From a virus: a stretch of 64,000 nt of DNA. The notes beneath the pieces were generated by a model. It made no database searches, had not been told where the DNA came from, and saw nothing but the letters and a program-made list of their open reading frames with translations. Position 1 is the first letter of the stretch; every line of letters begins with the position of its first letter. Position numbers and translations under genes: made by a program. Where the stretch lies: positions 64,001 to 128,000 of IMG/VR virus record IMGVR_UViG_3300010403_000021, one strand, 5' to 3'. This document shows positions 38,781 to 48,204 of this stretch, in pieces.

Positions 38781-39645
38781 TTTATATCTAGACGGAGATC
38801 TAGTAGCGTGTTATAAAAATCTGATAACCAATCAAGGCAAGTCTAGAATAAGACAAATGTTGGCAGGTAATGTCAATAGTTTTGCGTCTTCTATCCTTGT
38901 GGGTATTGGTGAAGATGTAGCAAATGTTAATGATACAAAACTAACATTTGCAGTCGATGGCGCTAATATTTCAGGTACTATGGTTGACGATGTCAATAAT
39001 GGTATTTATTTTAAAACTTCACTTCCAGTAAGAGGACAATATGTAATTTATGAACTTGGCTGCTTTGCTGCAAATAGTGTAACTTCTCAACAAATTATGC
39101 AGAATGCACTGTTGATGTCCTTTGGAGATTCTCCAGGCTGGGCGTCTAGTGTAGGCTCACATACTTTAGATGATACATTTACCAGAATAGGTATTAATTC
39201 ATTGCATTATAATATCCTGGCCAGCGCAACAGCCAAAGGTGCCACTCCTATGTTGATCAATCTTGATCAACTAGATGCCTTGACTATCTTCTCTTTTGCA
39301 TTTTATGCTTCTAATATTAATTCAATTAAGCTAAGATTCAAGAATTCAGATACCGATTATTACGAACGTGTGATCAGTTCCATCTTGGATGAAGATTATA
39401 ATATATCTACTTTTACAAAAGGTAGTTTTACTGCAACCGGTTCCCCTACATGGTCAAACATAATTTCAATGGAAGTTGAAATAGAAGCCCAGGCATCAAA
39501 TGGCTTCATTGATTTAGATGGTCTGCGTTATGATTCAGCAGGACAGAGTAATCTTTTGCTTAGTAGAGCATTGGCGGCAGACCCAACAATTAAACCAGTA
39601 GGGTCAACTTTGGATATAGAATATATTCTTGAGGGTGTTGTCTGA
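38764..39645 (+). CDS. Fibre-associated protein lying within a split FN3 region
   Basis: A 293-residue beta protein with a GTG start, overlapping the upstream gene by 17 nt; GAGGAT lies about 10 nt before it. The N-terminal part (GTYNLYLDGDLVACYKNLIT) resembles small tail-fibre subunits. The second half (residues 110-275) is a jelly-roll-like carbohydrate-binding fold (SLHYNILASATAKG, FAFYASNINSIKLRFKNSD, NGFIDLDGLRYD). Its stop overlaps the next ATG. It appears inserted between two halves of one FN3 domain. Confidence 0.55.
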   Translation: MQGTYNLYLDGDLVACYKNLITNQGKSRIRQMLAGNVNSFASSILVGIGEDVANVNDTKLTFAVDGANISGTMVDDVNNGIYFKTSLPVRGQYVIYELGCFAANSVTSQQIMQNALLMSFGDSPGWASSVGSHTLDDTFTRIGINSLHYNILASATAKGATPMLINLDQLDALTIFSFAFYASNINSIKLRFKNSDTDYYERVISSILDEDYNISTFTKGSFTATGSPTWSNIISMEVEIEAQASNGFIDLDGLRYDSAGQSNLLLSRALAADPTIKPVGSTLDIEYILEGVV

Positions 39646-42600
39646 TGGAAATTATGCTTAAAGATCTAAGTCCTGGTGAAGAATATACCATTCAACTTAG
39701 AGCAAAGAATCAATCAGGATCATCACCTTGGTCAAGATCATATAAGATTCAAGCTACCAGTGATACATTCGCGCCAGGTCCAGTAACAGGTCTTACTTGG
39801 ATTTCTTCGGGAACTTCATTTGTTGGCACGTGGGTAAAGCCTGCCCTTGATTCAAATGGACTTCCACTAAAAGACTTTAAAGATTATAAGATTACATTAA
39901 CTGCTGGTATTAAATCAGTGGTTTATTATGTTACGCAAGAAAGATTCGATCTTTCATTTGAAGCTAATGTGGGAGCATTTACTGATCCAGAGCCTACTGT
40001 TACATTAAAAGTTGAAGTAAGAGATCAGGTTGGTAATATATCAACACCTGTTTCATTAAGTGCTTCAAATCCCGTTCCACCTAATATCAGTAACTTTACT
40101 GCAACAGCAAAACCAAACTCAATCTCATTGATGTGGGATTCTGTAGATGTCGATGACTTAAAGCAATATGAAGTTCATATGTCAACATCTGGATCTGGGT
40201 TTACACCAACTTCAGGCAATCTTGTATTCAGCGGTTTATCAACTGCTTTTCTATTTCCATCATCAAATCAGATACTTCATTATTTCAAGATCAGAGCTGT
40301 TGATATTTATGGTCAGGGTTCATTGGCATATGCTACAGATAGTGCAATTCCGGATCTTCCAACTGGCCTGGACACATCACCCCCAGATGATCCAACTGGT
40401 GTGGTAGTATCAACCACGGCCGGTGAAGCAGGAGAGTCACAGCTCACTGTCTCATGGACTGCTGTAACTAGTCCCAATCTACGCTACTATGTGGTACGAT
40501 GGAGTACGGACGAGGTCACATGGCAGTTTATTAACGTACCATCGGATAAGACCAGCACTATAATAACTGGTCTGAAATCATCAACTGACTACTATGTAGC
40601 AGTGGCTTCAGTATCTCAAGTAAACAGTATCTCTGACTACATAAACGCCACTCCTTATCCAATCACAGCAGCGGTTGATAATACTGCTCCGTCTCGACCA
40701 GCACCAGCAACAGTTTCCGTTGGCCCCTTGATGGCTTTGGTTGGTCACGATATGACTAAAAATTCCGGCGGTAATCTGGAAAGTGATGTTGCTTATCTAG
40801 AAGTACATGCATCAACAACAACGGGTTTTACAACAAGCACAGCAACTTTGAGAGGAACTATTCAAAGTGCTGGTGATGGTATTCCGGTTCAAGGTGCATT
40901 TACTTTTACAGATCTTTCAACAACACCAAGTAGTGTGTATTGGAGAGTTGTGGCCGTTGACACATCAGAGAATAAATCTGTTGGATCTTTTGAGGTCACA
41001 GGAACACCTGGTCTACTAAGCGGTGTCAATATCCTTGATGCCTCTATTTTGAATGCAAAGATTCAGGATCTTAGCGCAGCCAAGATTATTGCTGGCACTG
41101 CATTTATTAATGATTTGTACATCAGATCTGAGCTTACAATGGATGATACTGATGGAATCATTAAAACATCAGATTATAACGCCGGTACAAAAACAGGGTG
41201 GAAATTAGATAAACAAGGCATTACTTTATACGATGGTATCGTAGCAGCTAAAGCTTTGGATATTCAAGATTCAGCAAATATAGCACCACCACAGTTTGCC
41301 GATTTCGAATTCGATTCAGATTTTTATCATGATGGTGCAAATATTGCCAATCCAACCAATCTAACTGCTACTAGTGGTATGAATTTGGTTATTCAGAATG
41401 TCAGTTTTAAAACTGGTAATCAAGCATTAAGATTACATAATGCTGCTATTACACCAACTACAAAGCATACATTGGTGTTCTCAAGAGATGGATTAACTAA
41501 TGTTGACATGAATGTCAACGTAGACCCAGGTGATTATATATTTTCTATCTGGGCTAAATCCAATGGAGCCATTGACCAAGATATTGCCTTTGGTCTATAT
41601 ACTGATGCCAGTGGAACTGTAACAAGTTCTACTATCAATGTGACAAGCACTGCTTTCACTAGATACAGTGCTAAATTAACTGTGCCATCTGGTGTATCAA
41701 GAATCAAGCTTTTCATTAAAGTTGGTCCTATGGCTTCCGAAGTTGGTTATGATATTGTTATTGATTCACTTCAGTTTGAAAGAAAAATAGCTGCTTCAGA
41801 TTCTCCTTCTGCCTGGACATCACCATCACGAACAACAATTGATGGTGGTTCTATTGTTACCGGTTCAATTAGAAGTTCAGCTCCTTCTACTACTGTTCCA
41901 ACAGAACCAGCTTGGTCTCTTAATACGACCGGTGGAATGCAGGTTGGTGATGCTTTGGTAAGAGGTACATTAGTAGTCGGTAACCCATTATCCTATATCA
42001 ATCTAGTACCTGATGAATATTCATCAATTGAAATGCCAGAAGCATTCTATAATGATGGTACTGGTCTGGCTAACCCTAATAATATCTTTATTGATGATAG
42101 CTGTGTTGTACAGGTTCAAAATTCTGGTGCTATGTTTGGTAGTCAAGCACTAAGAATTCAGAACTCGACTCATGTTGCCGCAGATCCAATAGGTTTGTTT
42201 ATGGGTAATATAGTCGGAGTGGGTAACGTTGCATTAAAGCCATTGACAACATATATACTTTCTGCATATGTAAAATCTGGTAACGTAGCAATGAATCAAG
42301 AGGCTGGTGTCGGAGTATTAGCAAATGATGGAAACTGGTATATTGGTTTGGCCGGGGACAGACAAAATATTACATCAACTTCTTACACTCGCGTATTTAG
42401 ATCATTTACCACAACATCAGGTATAACTGCCGCTCAATTTGCATTCTATTTGGCACCAACAGGATCTGATGTTGGTTTTGATATGATTGTTGACGGACTA
42501 ATGATTGAAGAAGCTGCCGTTGGTCAAACTACACCAAGTACTTTTTCACTTAATGGAGATTCAACATCATATGTAAAATCAGCCGGATATCAAGAAGGAC

Positions 42601-44552
42601 TATCAGGATGGATCATCAATTCTGATGGCTCAGTAGAATTCAACAATGGTTTGTTCAGAGGTTCACTTGATATCTCACAAACTGTTGGTGGTTATACATA
42701 TAACATGAATCTACAAAATAAGATATCCAGATTCCAATATAGAGAAGATGGAAGCATTGCGTTAGTATCAGATACTAATATTTATGGTACAAATCCAACG
42801 ATGAGATATTCTGGTTATGCACAGCAGTATGTAAAAGGTGCTGATGGTAACTTGGTGCTTGACAGAAACAGTCAAGTGCAGGCAGCTACAAGATTAACAC
42901 CAGCCGGACAATATCAGATTATCTTTGATCCTACTAATACTGAAGATATTTATAATGTCGACGGTAATTCACTATACGCTGTTGATGGTAATAGAAAGAA
43001 CATTAACTATTCATTTGCTAATAGTTTCTGGGGAACAAGACGTGCAGGTACATCTCAAAGTAGACGTGCAAATATTGAGCATACAACTCGTTCATTTATG
43101 GAGAATACATCACCTGGTGCTATTCTTCCTAAATTAAGAAGCTATTCAACATTGATGCAAGAGTCATCTGCTGAGACTGGTCTTTGGTATGATATTAAGA
43201 ACTATACTTCAGCAGCAGCCGGTGGAACAAATAATTTTATATCAGGAAATAAGATAAAAGATTATTTCGATTCATTTGATAATGGTGGAGGTCTTTCATA
43301 CTATAGTTCAAATTCAATTCAGAATAGATTTACATTTACTTCTATTCAGACAAATACTTGGGCTGCCGGTAGAAGAGATCTCAACTCATTGAAGCTTACT
43401 ATTGCATCAGGTACTGGTAATCCAACTATTTACTTTGCTACTACTGGGGTGTATGATACGACAGTTGTACCAGGACAATATAACATTGTAGCTGGTTGGT
43501 TTGCGACGTCACAGGCTAATCTACAGGTAAGAGGTCTGATCAAGACTTCAGATGGTGTAGTATATGCTGGTGACTGGCAGTACATCAATAAGACTGCTTC
43601 ATTAATTAGTGGTCAGCTTGTCGACTATCCATATGCTTATGGATACAGCACATCTATTAGTTTGCCTGCTCTTGCGCCAACCGGTGCACAAATTGGTTTT
43701 GAATTCCAAACCGGTACAAATGGTCAAACGGTTAATATAACTGCTGTAACATATGCAGATGCTATGTCAGATGTAGATAGATTAAGATTCTCAGAAGTTG
43801 GAAGAACTGAAACATATTCTGGTGTTGCAACAATGCAAACCAACTTTGAACCATATCCTAATTTCTATGAATATGTTTCAGCCTCTTCTGGTCCAATTGC
43901 AGATCCTAGCGGCTGGGATAGTTTTGTAGCGCACCAAAGAGTAAAGGCAGAACTCATTGTTGAGTTCCTTGATGCATCAGGATATGGAATTCATAATGTT
44001 GCTCTTACAAGAGCAGGATGGCAAGAGGGAACAATTCAAGATCCACATATGCCTAATGGTTTTGCAAGGGTTTGTCCAGGTACACCGGGCAGTCTAGCCA
44101 GCAACGTCGAAGTTGGTTTCATTAATATGGACTATGCTACGATGAAACCATCGACCAGCCCTAATTTAAACAAGGCTGTTCTTTATGATGAAAATGGTAC
44201 AATTTGGACATCTACTTCAGCAATAACTGGTGTAGAAACTGCTTGGCCTGTTGAGGTTTATACGGCGACTAGGGCCGGTGTATATTTAATGAGTGCAGCG
44301 GCCAATGTAGATAAAATCCTTGACGAGGAAGTATATATTGAACTTCGTAAGCTTCCAGTTGGAACTAATCCACCATCACCCGGAACAACTATAGCAAGAC
44401 ATCAGTTCCCATTAGCCGATACGTATGGTATTCTTACAATACCAGTTTCGGCATCAGTAGGAGAAAGATTCTACTTTGTTTTGGGATCTCATACGCTGGC
44501 AGCAAACAGAGATATCTCAGATATGCGTATTACATTTGCACAAATATTATAA
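39645..44552 (+). CDS. Large tail fibre with FN3 repeats and glycan-binding modules
   Basis: A 1,635-residue fibre. Residues 1-40 (KDLSPGEEYTIQLRAKNQSG and SPWSRSYKIQATSD) are the second half of an FN3 domain. Four further FN3 units follow at about 45-145, 146-240, 247-340 and 348-455. A phage fibre linker (SGVNILDASILNAKIQDLSA) precedes two similar jelly-roll modules at about 555-720 and 800-970 (NQALRLHNAA / SQALRIQNST; GYDIVIDSLQFE / GFDMIVDGLMIEE). The C-terminal 600 residues are beta-rich and likely contact the host. No terminator before the next genes. Confidence 0.75.
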   Translation: MEIMLKDLSPGEEYTIQLRAKNQSGSSPWSRSYKIQATSDTFAPGPVTGLTWISSGTSFVGTWVKPALDSNGLPLKDFKDYKITLTAGIKSVVYYVTQERFDLSFEANVGAFTDPEPTVTLKVEVRDQVGNISTPVSLSASNPVPPNISNFTATAKPNSISLMWDSVDVDDLKQYEVHMSTSGSGFTPTSGNLVFSGLSTAFLFPSSNQILHYFKIRAVDIYGQGSLAYATDSAIPDLPTGLDTSPPDDPTGVVVSTTAGEAGESQLTVSWTAVTSPNLRYYVVRWSTDEVTWQFINVPSDKTSTIITGLKSSTDYYVAVASVSQVNSISDYINATPYPITAAVDNTAPSRPAPATVSVGPLMALVGHDMTKNSGGNLESDVAYLEVHASTTTGFTTSTATLRGTIQSAGDGIPVQGAFTFTDLSTTPSSVYWRVVAVDTSENKSVGSFEVTGTPGLLSGVNILDASILNAKIQDLSAAKIIAGTAFINDLYIRSELTMDDTDGIIKTSDYNAGTKTGWKLDKQGITLYDGIVAAKALDIQDSANIAPPQFADFEFDSDFYHDGANIANPTNLTATSGMNLVIQNVSFKTGNQALRLHNAAITPTTKHTLVFSRDGLTNVDMNVNVDPGDYIFSIWAKSNGAIDQDIAFGLYTDASGTVTSSTINVTSTAFTRYSAKLTVPSGVSRIKLFIKVGPMASEVGYDIVIDSLQFERKIAASDSPSAWTSPSRTTIDGGSIVTGSIRSSAPSTTVPTEPAWSLNTTGGMQVGDALVRGTLVVGNPLSYINLVPDEYSSIEMPEAFYNDGTGLANPNNIFIDDSCVVQVQNSGAMFGSQALRIQNSTHVAADPIGLFMGNIVGVGNVALKPLTTYILSAYVKSGNVAMNQEAGVGVLANDGNWYIGLAGDRQNITSTSYTRVFRSFTTTSGITAAQFAFYLAPTGSDVGFDMIVDGLMIEEAAVGQTTPSTFSLNGDSTSYVKSAGYQEGLSGWIINSDGSVEFNNGLFRGSLDISQTVGGYTYNMNLQNKISRFQYREDGSIALVSDTNIYGTNPTMRYSGYAQQYVKGADGNLVLDRNSQVQAATRLTPAGQYQIIFDPTNTEDIYNVDGNSLYAVDGNRKNINYSFANSFWGTRRAGTSQSRRANIEHTTRSFMENTSPGAILPKLRSYSTLMQESSAETGLWYDIKNYTSAAAGGTNNFISGNKIKDYFDSFDNGGGLSYYSSNSIQNRFTFTSIQTNTWAAGRRDLNSLKLTIASGTGNPTIYFATTGVYDTTVVPGQYNIVAGWFATSQANLQVRGLIKTSDGVVYAGDWQYINKTASLISGQLVDYPYAYGYSTSISLPALAPTGAQIGFEFQTGTNGQTVNITAVTYADAMSDVDRLRFSEVGRTETYSGVATMQTNFEPYPNFYEYVSASSGPIADPSGWDSFVAHQRVKAELIVEFLDASGYGIHNVALTRAGWQEGTIQDPHMPNGFARVCPGTPGSLASNVEVGFINMDYATMKPSTSPNLNKAVLYDENGTIWTSTSAITGVETAWPVEVYTATRAGVYLMSAAANVDKILDEEVYIELRKLPVGTNPPSPGTTIARHQFPLADTYGILTIPVSASVGERFYFVLGSHTLAANRDISDMRITFAQIL

Positions 44553-44562
44553 GGAGTAAGAA

Positions 44563-44775
44563 ATGAATCAAGAAGAACATTTTAAAAATATTATAGATGA
44601 TCTAAGAGCACAACTATCAGAAAAATCTTTGGAATTAGCTGTTGCAAGATCATTAGGTAATGATTGGAAAAATGAAGCAGAAAAACTACAAAAGGAATTA
44701 AATAATGTTCAAAACACGCCGGAAAGACCAGTCGAACAAGAACCAACAGTTCATGTGGTCACCACCAAGCAATAA
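44563..44775 (+). CDS. Short coiled-coil protein after the fibre
   Basis: A 70-residue protein with heptads (IDDLRAQLSEKSLELAVARS) and a Pro/Glu-rich tail. AAGGAG precedes the ATG. It could be a fibre chaperone or trimerisation helper; this is a guess from position. It overlaps the next gene by 71 nt. Confidence 0.5.
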   Translation: MNQEEHFKNIIDDLRAQLSEKSLELAVARSLGNDWKNEAEKLQKELNNVQNTPERPVEQEPTVHVVTTKQ

Positions 44776-45163
44776 AGTAAAATATCCAAGATGGACTTTT
44801 GTATTTCTTCCAGAAGAAGATAAATATTATTTAATTTGGGATACAACAAAATTAGCTTTTATTTCTCAAAGAGCATTTAGAAGTTGGAATAGAATTCCAG
44901 TAAGAGTATCAAAGGAAAGTATTTCTGGATATAAGACTTGGAAACAAATAGGTTTTGCACCAGGATCAATAATTGAATCAATTGTAGATGGTAAGAGATA
45001 TTTTATTACTGGACAATTATTTGAAGAAGAAAAAAGACTAATCACAACGCCAGATTTCTATCAGGTATTAGGATTTAATCCGGGGCTTGCATCAAAAGTT
45101 TCACAGTCTGAACTAGATTTTCATAATGAAGGGAGTAATATAGATGACATCAGATTTATATGA
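44705..45163 (+). CDS. Minor tail protein, 152 aa
   Basis: The start at 44705 has AAAGGA 8 nt upstream; a start at 44753 would shorten the overlap but has no ribosome site. The middle (RWTFVFLPEEDKYYLIWDTT, AFRSWNRIPVRVSKESI, GYKTWKQIGFAPGS) resembles a short domain in tail proteins of other actinophages. Function unknown. Confidence 0.55.
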   Translation: MFKTRRKDQSNKNQQFMWSPPSNKVKYPRWTFVFLPEEDKYYLIWDTTKLAFISQRAFRSWNRIPVRVSKESISGYKTWKQIGFAPGSIIESIVDGKRYFITGQLFEEEKRLITTPDFYQVLGFNPGLASKVSQSELDFHNEGSNIDDIRFI

Positions 45164-45581
45164 ACACGTTAGCTGGGGAGATGGACCTATTGATGTAGAA
45201 TTTCTACAGAAAATGGCATCGAACTCAGATTATCTGTATGAACATCAGTTCAATGGGTATTTCAACATGCTCGGAATCGTCAGAGAAACAGGGTTGACGT
45301 TCAGAATCGGACATGCTAAGCTAATCAACACAGAAGACCAACAGCAAGTAGCCAATGTCTATTTCAACAGACCATTTTTGCCGGGTATGAGACCGGCTGT
45401 ATTTATATCTGTACAGACAGATCAACATAATAGAGTATACATCGCTACACGTGGCCTTGATGGTAGAGCGATACCTGACCACCGTGGATTCCACTTGATA
45501 GCCTCCCAAGAGGAGACAGACGAGACAGAGTTCGCCGGTGAGCAGTATGTGAGCTACTTCGCCATCGCACCTTCGGGTTGA
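45144..45581 (+). CDS. Minor tail protein, 145 aa
   Basis: A beta-rich protein following the fibre genes. The N-terminal LYEHVSWGDGPIDVEFLQKM is followed by strands such as RPAVFISVQTDQHNRVYIAT and HRGFHLIASQEE, typical of receptor-binding C-terminal domains in actinophage tails. GAAGGGAG precedes the ATG. It ends the tail gene cluster. Confidence 0.55.
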   Translation: MTSDLYEHVSWGDGPIDVEFLQKMASNSDYLYEHQFNGYFNMLGIVRETGLTFRIGHAKLINTEDQQQVANVYFNRPFLPGMRPAVFISVQTDQHNRVYIATRGLDGRAIPDHRGFHLIASQEETDETEFAGEQYVSYFAIAPSG

Positions 45582-45608
45582 CAAGTCATGTGGAATGTGT
45601 GCTATGAT
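45578..45608 (+). promoter_or_regulatory. Promoter for the 45653 operon
   Basis: TTGACA (45578-45583), 19 nt, TATGAT (45603-45608) preceded by TGC. It shares GTGCTATGATC with the promoter at 10872. The 45-nt leader contains CCCC...GGGG, a possible small hairpin. Confidence 0.6.
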
Positions 45609-45652
45609 CCTACCAAGTCCCCAATCAAGGGGCAGACAGTTAAGGGCTTAAA

Positions 45653-46438
45653 TTGAGTAACGATTTACGCTGGCTTGTTATGTCAGATATTCATATTCCA
45701 TTACATTCAGAACGAATGCTGTCTATGATGTTCGATATCATTAAATGGTGGAAACCAGATGCTATCGATTTAGCCGGAGATATTGATGATGCCTGCGGTA
45801 CATCTCGTTGGGCAGATGGCAAGATTGACGAAGTGGATAATAATGTATTTGAAGATTCAGTTCTATTGAGACAATTCAGTGCTGATATTAGAAATGCTGC
45901 ACCTAAGGCTGATCTTCATTGGCATGATGGTAATCATGGTTGGACAAGACACGACAGTTATATTAAAACCAAAGCTAAGGCTTTGGACGGATTAATTACA
46001 CCAGATTCACTATATGATTTGAATAAAAATGGTTGGTCTTGGCATTCTTATCAAGGACCGCCGGTGCAAAGATTTGGTGATATGCATGTTCATCATGGAC
46101 TTGCTATTTCAAAGCACGGCGGGCAGAGTGTAAAACAAGATATGGAAGACTGGAATGTTTCCTTGATTAGAGGACACTCGCATAGACAAGCAAGCTTTGC
46201 CAAGTCAGTAGTTTTCACTGATCCAGATCAGACTACAACTCAACATCTAGAAGGTTATGAAATTGGACATCTGATGAATGTATCAGAGGCTAAATATGCA
46301 CCGACACATAACTGGCAACCAGGATTTGCTATTGCACATGTTGAAGAAGGTCAAAAGCCGCACGTACATCTAGTACCAATTCATATGACCGAACGTGGCT
46401 ACACATGTTATCTTGACGCTAAGAGATTTACTGCATGA
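45653..46438 (+). CDS. Calcineurin-like metallophosphoesterase
   Basis: A 261-residue protein with the metal-site motifs of the family: SDIHIP (D-x-H) at about 11-16, LAGDIDD (G-D-x-x-D) at about 39, DGNHGW (G-N-H) at about 104, and later RGHSHRQ (G-H-x-H) at about 176. It would cleave a phosphodiester or phosphomonoester; phage examples may act on nucleic acid or nucleotide signals. It starts with TTG, with AAGGG 7 nt before it. It overlaps the Hint gene by 4 nt. Confidence 0.85.
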   Translation: MSNDLRWLVMSDIHIPLHSERMLSMMFDIIKWWKPDAIDLAGDIDDACGTSRWADGKIDEVDNNVFEDSVLLRQFSADIRNAAPKADLHWHDGNHGWTRHDSYIKTKAKALDGLITPDSLYDLNKNGWSWHSYQGPPVQRFGDMHVHHGLAISKHGGQSVKQDMEDWNVSLIRGHSHRQASFAKSVVFTDPDQTTTQHLEGYEIGHLMNVSEAKYAPTHNWQPGFAIAHVEEGQKPHVHLVPIHMTERGYTCYLDAKRFTA

Positions 46439-47250
46439 TAAAGTCATATGGTGTAAAGATATGGACTAACAGAGGGTGGCAATACGATAATGGGCTAATG
46501 GTAGGAGATAAAGTCATCTCCTACAACCCAAAGAGAAATTGTACCGAGTACGATACTATAAGACATATACAGACCGAGTACAAAACTCAACACTTTCTTG
46601 GAATGAAATTCAAGGGTCTAAATATTAATTTGACCAAAGATCATCCAGTAATTATTTACGATGAATCTATTAATCAGACAGAACGTAAGCCTATGGATGA
46701 TATTTTCATGACTAAATTTGCCAATAGAAAGGATGCTGTTCTTTATAACAGTTGGTTTGAGCCATATGATATAAATATAGATAATGATGATTTATTATGG
46801 TCAGCCCGATTAGCAGCAAGCTTTACTATTACAAAATATATTCCAGGTGAATACAGAGATCAAATTTGGAATGTTATAGAAAACATAAACGGTTATCAAG
46901 CTCAAGAGTGGATTAATGAACTATTGTCTTGGAATAAACAAGTGTCAGGTAGGCAATGGATGAAGTCAATACGCTTGTCTAACCGTGATGTGCGTGCTAT
47001 GATATTCCACGTCGGGGTGAAAGCGGGTCTTGGGGTGAAGTTCAGACCACCAAGTTTAATCATGAAAGATAGAACTTGGATTATATCTGTTGCTTCGACA
47101 TCACATGCCCTGCCAGATCCACGTAAAAGTTATTCTCAAATTAGAGAAACAACTCAATCTTTTAACATAGCCACCAGAAATGGAAGCGCTATGATGCAGT
47201 ATCAAGCAGGAACATTTCTTGTTGCCTGTGAAATTAAGGAGGATTTATAA
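46435..47250 (+). CDS. Free-standing Hint (intein-like) protein
   Basis: A 271-residue protein. Residues 5-65 resemble intein blocks A and B: VKIWTNRGWQYDNGLMVGDK, VISYN, and LNINLTKDHPVIIYD with the block-B T-x-x-H. A middle helical part (WSARLAASFTI, QWMKSIRLSNRDVRAMIFHV) could be a degraded homing endonuclease of LAGLIDADG type. The C terminus (FNIATRNGSAMMQYQAGTF) recalls the final intein strands but lacks the His-Asn end. There is no extein and no N-terminal Cys, so protein splicing is unlikely. Confidence 0.55.
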   Translation: MIKSYGVKIWTNRGWQYDNGLMVGDKVISYNPKRNCTEYDTIRHIQTEYKTQHFLGMKFKGLNINLTKDHPVIIYDESINQTERKPMDDIFMTKFANRKDAVLYNSWFEPYDINIDNDDLLWSARLAASFTITKYIPGEYRDQIWNVIENINGYQAQEWINELLSWNKQVSGRQWMKSIRLSNRDVRAMIFHVGVKAGLGVKFRPPSLIMKDRTWIISVASTSHALPDPRKSYSQIRETTQSFNIATRNGSAMMQYQAGTFLVACEIKEDL

Positions 47251-47547
47251 ATGTTAACAGGTTTAATAATCGCATCAGTTATATCAGTTGTTCTTTTAAC
47301 CTCTCTTATAAAGAATGTTGAGTGGAATTTTAAAGGAAAAGCTGCGGTAGCCACAATACTGTCTGTATTAACGGCAATTCTAGCGTTATTTATGACGGGT
47401 GGATTTGCGGCGTTCACAACGGTTGCATTATTTCAAACGTTTACCACTGTTTATGCATCTTCACAGTTGATCTATCAATTCATTATGAAGGGCACAACGG
47501 TAGAAAATAAACTGGCCCTTTCAGGTAATAAGCCGAAGGTCGATTAA
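47251..47547 (+). CDS. Small membrane protein, holin candidate
   Basis: A 98-residue protein with hydrophobic segments at about 2-19, 30-50 and 52-75 and a charged C-terminal tail, a holin-like layout. AAGGAGG precedes the ATG. It lies far from the endolysin, so the holin role is tentative. Confidence 0.5.
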   Translation: MLTGLIIASVISVVLLTSLIKNVEWNFKGKAAVATILSVLTAILALFMTGGFAAFTTVALFQTFTTVYASSQLIYQFIMKGTTVENKLALSGNKPKVD

Positions 47548-47753
47548 TGCTCTATTGTAAAAAATGTAACGGAAGAGTATTTATCGATAGGGTGCATTCT
47601 TATAATGGTGATATAGAATTATTCTGCATAAAATGTGGCGAACGATGGTCTTTAGGTAAAGCAACCTATGCGGCCAAGGTTTTGAATAAAATAGAAAAGA
47701 AAAGGGAGCGAGCTTATTTTGGCTACCCAGATCCCCAACTACTTCTTTCTTGA
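47547..47753 (+). CDS. Zinc-ribbon protein, 68 aa
   Basis: YCKKCNG and FCIKCGERW form two CxxC knuckles 24 residues apart, a standard zinc ribbon, followed by a basic helix. It may contact nucleic acid or RNA polymerase. It starts on the last base of the previous stop. Confidence 0.65.
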   Translation: MLYCKKCNGRVFIDRVHSYNGDIELFCIKCGERWSLGKATYAAKVLNKIEKKRERAYFGYPDPQLLLS

Positions 47754-48204
47754 TGGTAAGTTATATAAACTCATCAGAGTAGTTAAAAATGAAAATATGT
47801 TAGTTATTTGGGGTTTCGAAGAGGAGAGTAGAATGTGGTTTAATTATCAACAGACTCTCAAGAGATTTCAAAAGGCTTTTACTTTGCAAGAAGTAGCAGA
47901 ACTAATTGATAAGAAAATTACGTATCTTAAGGTCATGATGCAAAGAAATCTTATAAGTCGTGGCTCTGGTACGTCTTATTCTATTGCAACACGTCGTCCG
48001 CTTACCGTATACTGGTCAGAAGACGACGTGTTCAACTTGCGGTCTGAGTTATTTGCTCTTGCAAAGAAAAACAAATACGGAGAGCCATACGCTAATTTTA
48101 ATTTAGTCAGTGAAGCTGAACTATTGACGAAAATGCGCGGTGGAGAATCATATTTTATTAAAGATAAAGATGGTCAATTCGTAAAGGTATGGCGTGCTAT
48201 ATGA
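47719..48204 (+). CDS. Conserved actinophage protein with HTH-like segment
   Basis: A 161-residue protein with a TTG start preceded by AAAGGGAG. A strand-rich N terminus (FFLDGKLYKLIRV, LVIWGFEEESRMWFNYQQT) is followed by FTLQEVAELIDKKITYLKVM, which looks like a helix-turn-helix of the excisionase/MerR kind. It is possibly a DNA-binding regulator. A similar two-part protein is common in actinophages. Confidence 0.55.
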   Translation: MATQIPNYFFLDGKLYKLIRVVKNENMLVIWGFEEESRMWFNYQQTLKRFQKAFTLQEVAELIDKKITYLKVMMQRNLISRGSGTSYSIATRRPLTVYWSEDDVFNLRSELFALAKKNKYGEPYANFNLVSEAELLTKMRGGESYFIKDKDGQFVKVWRAI

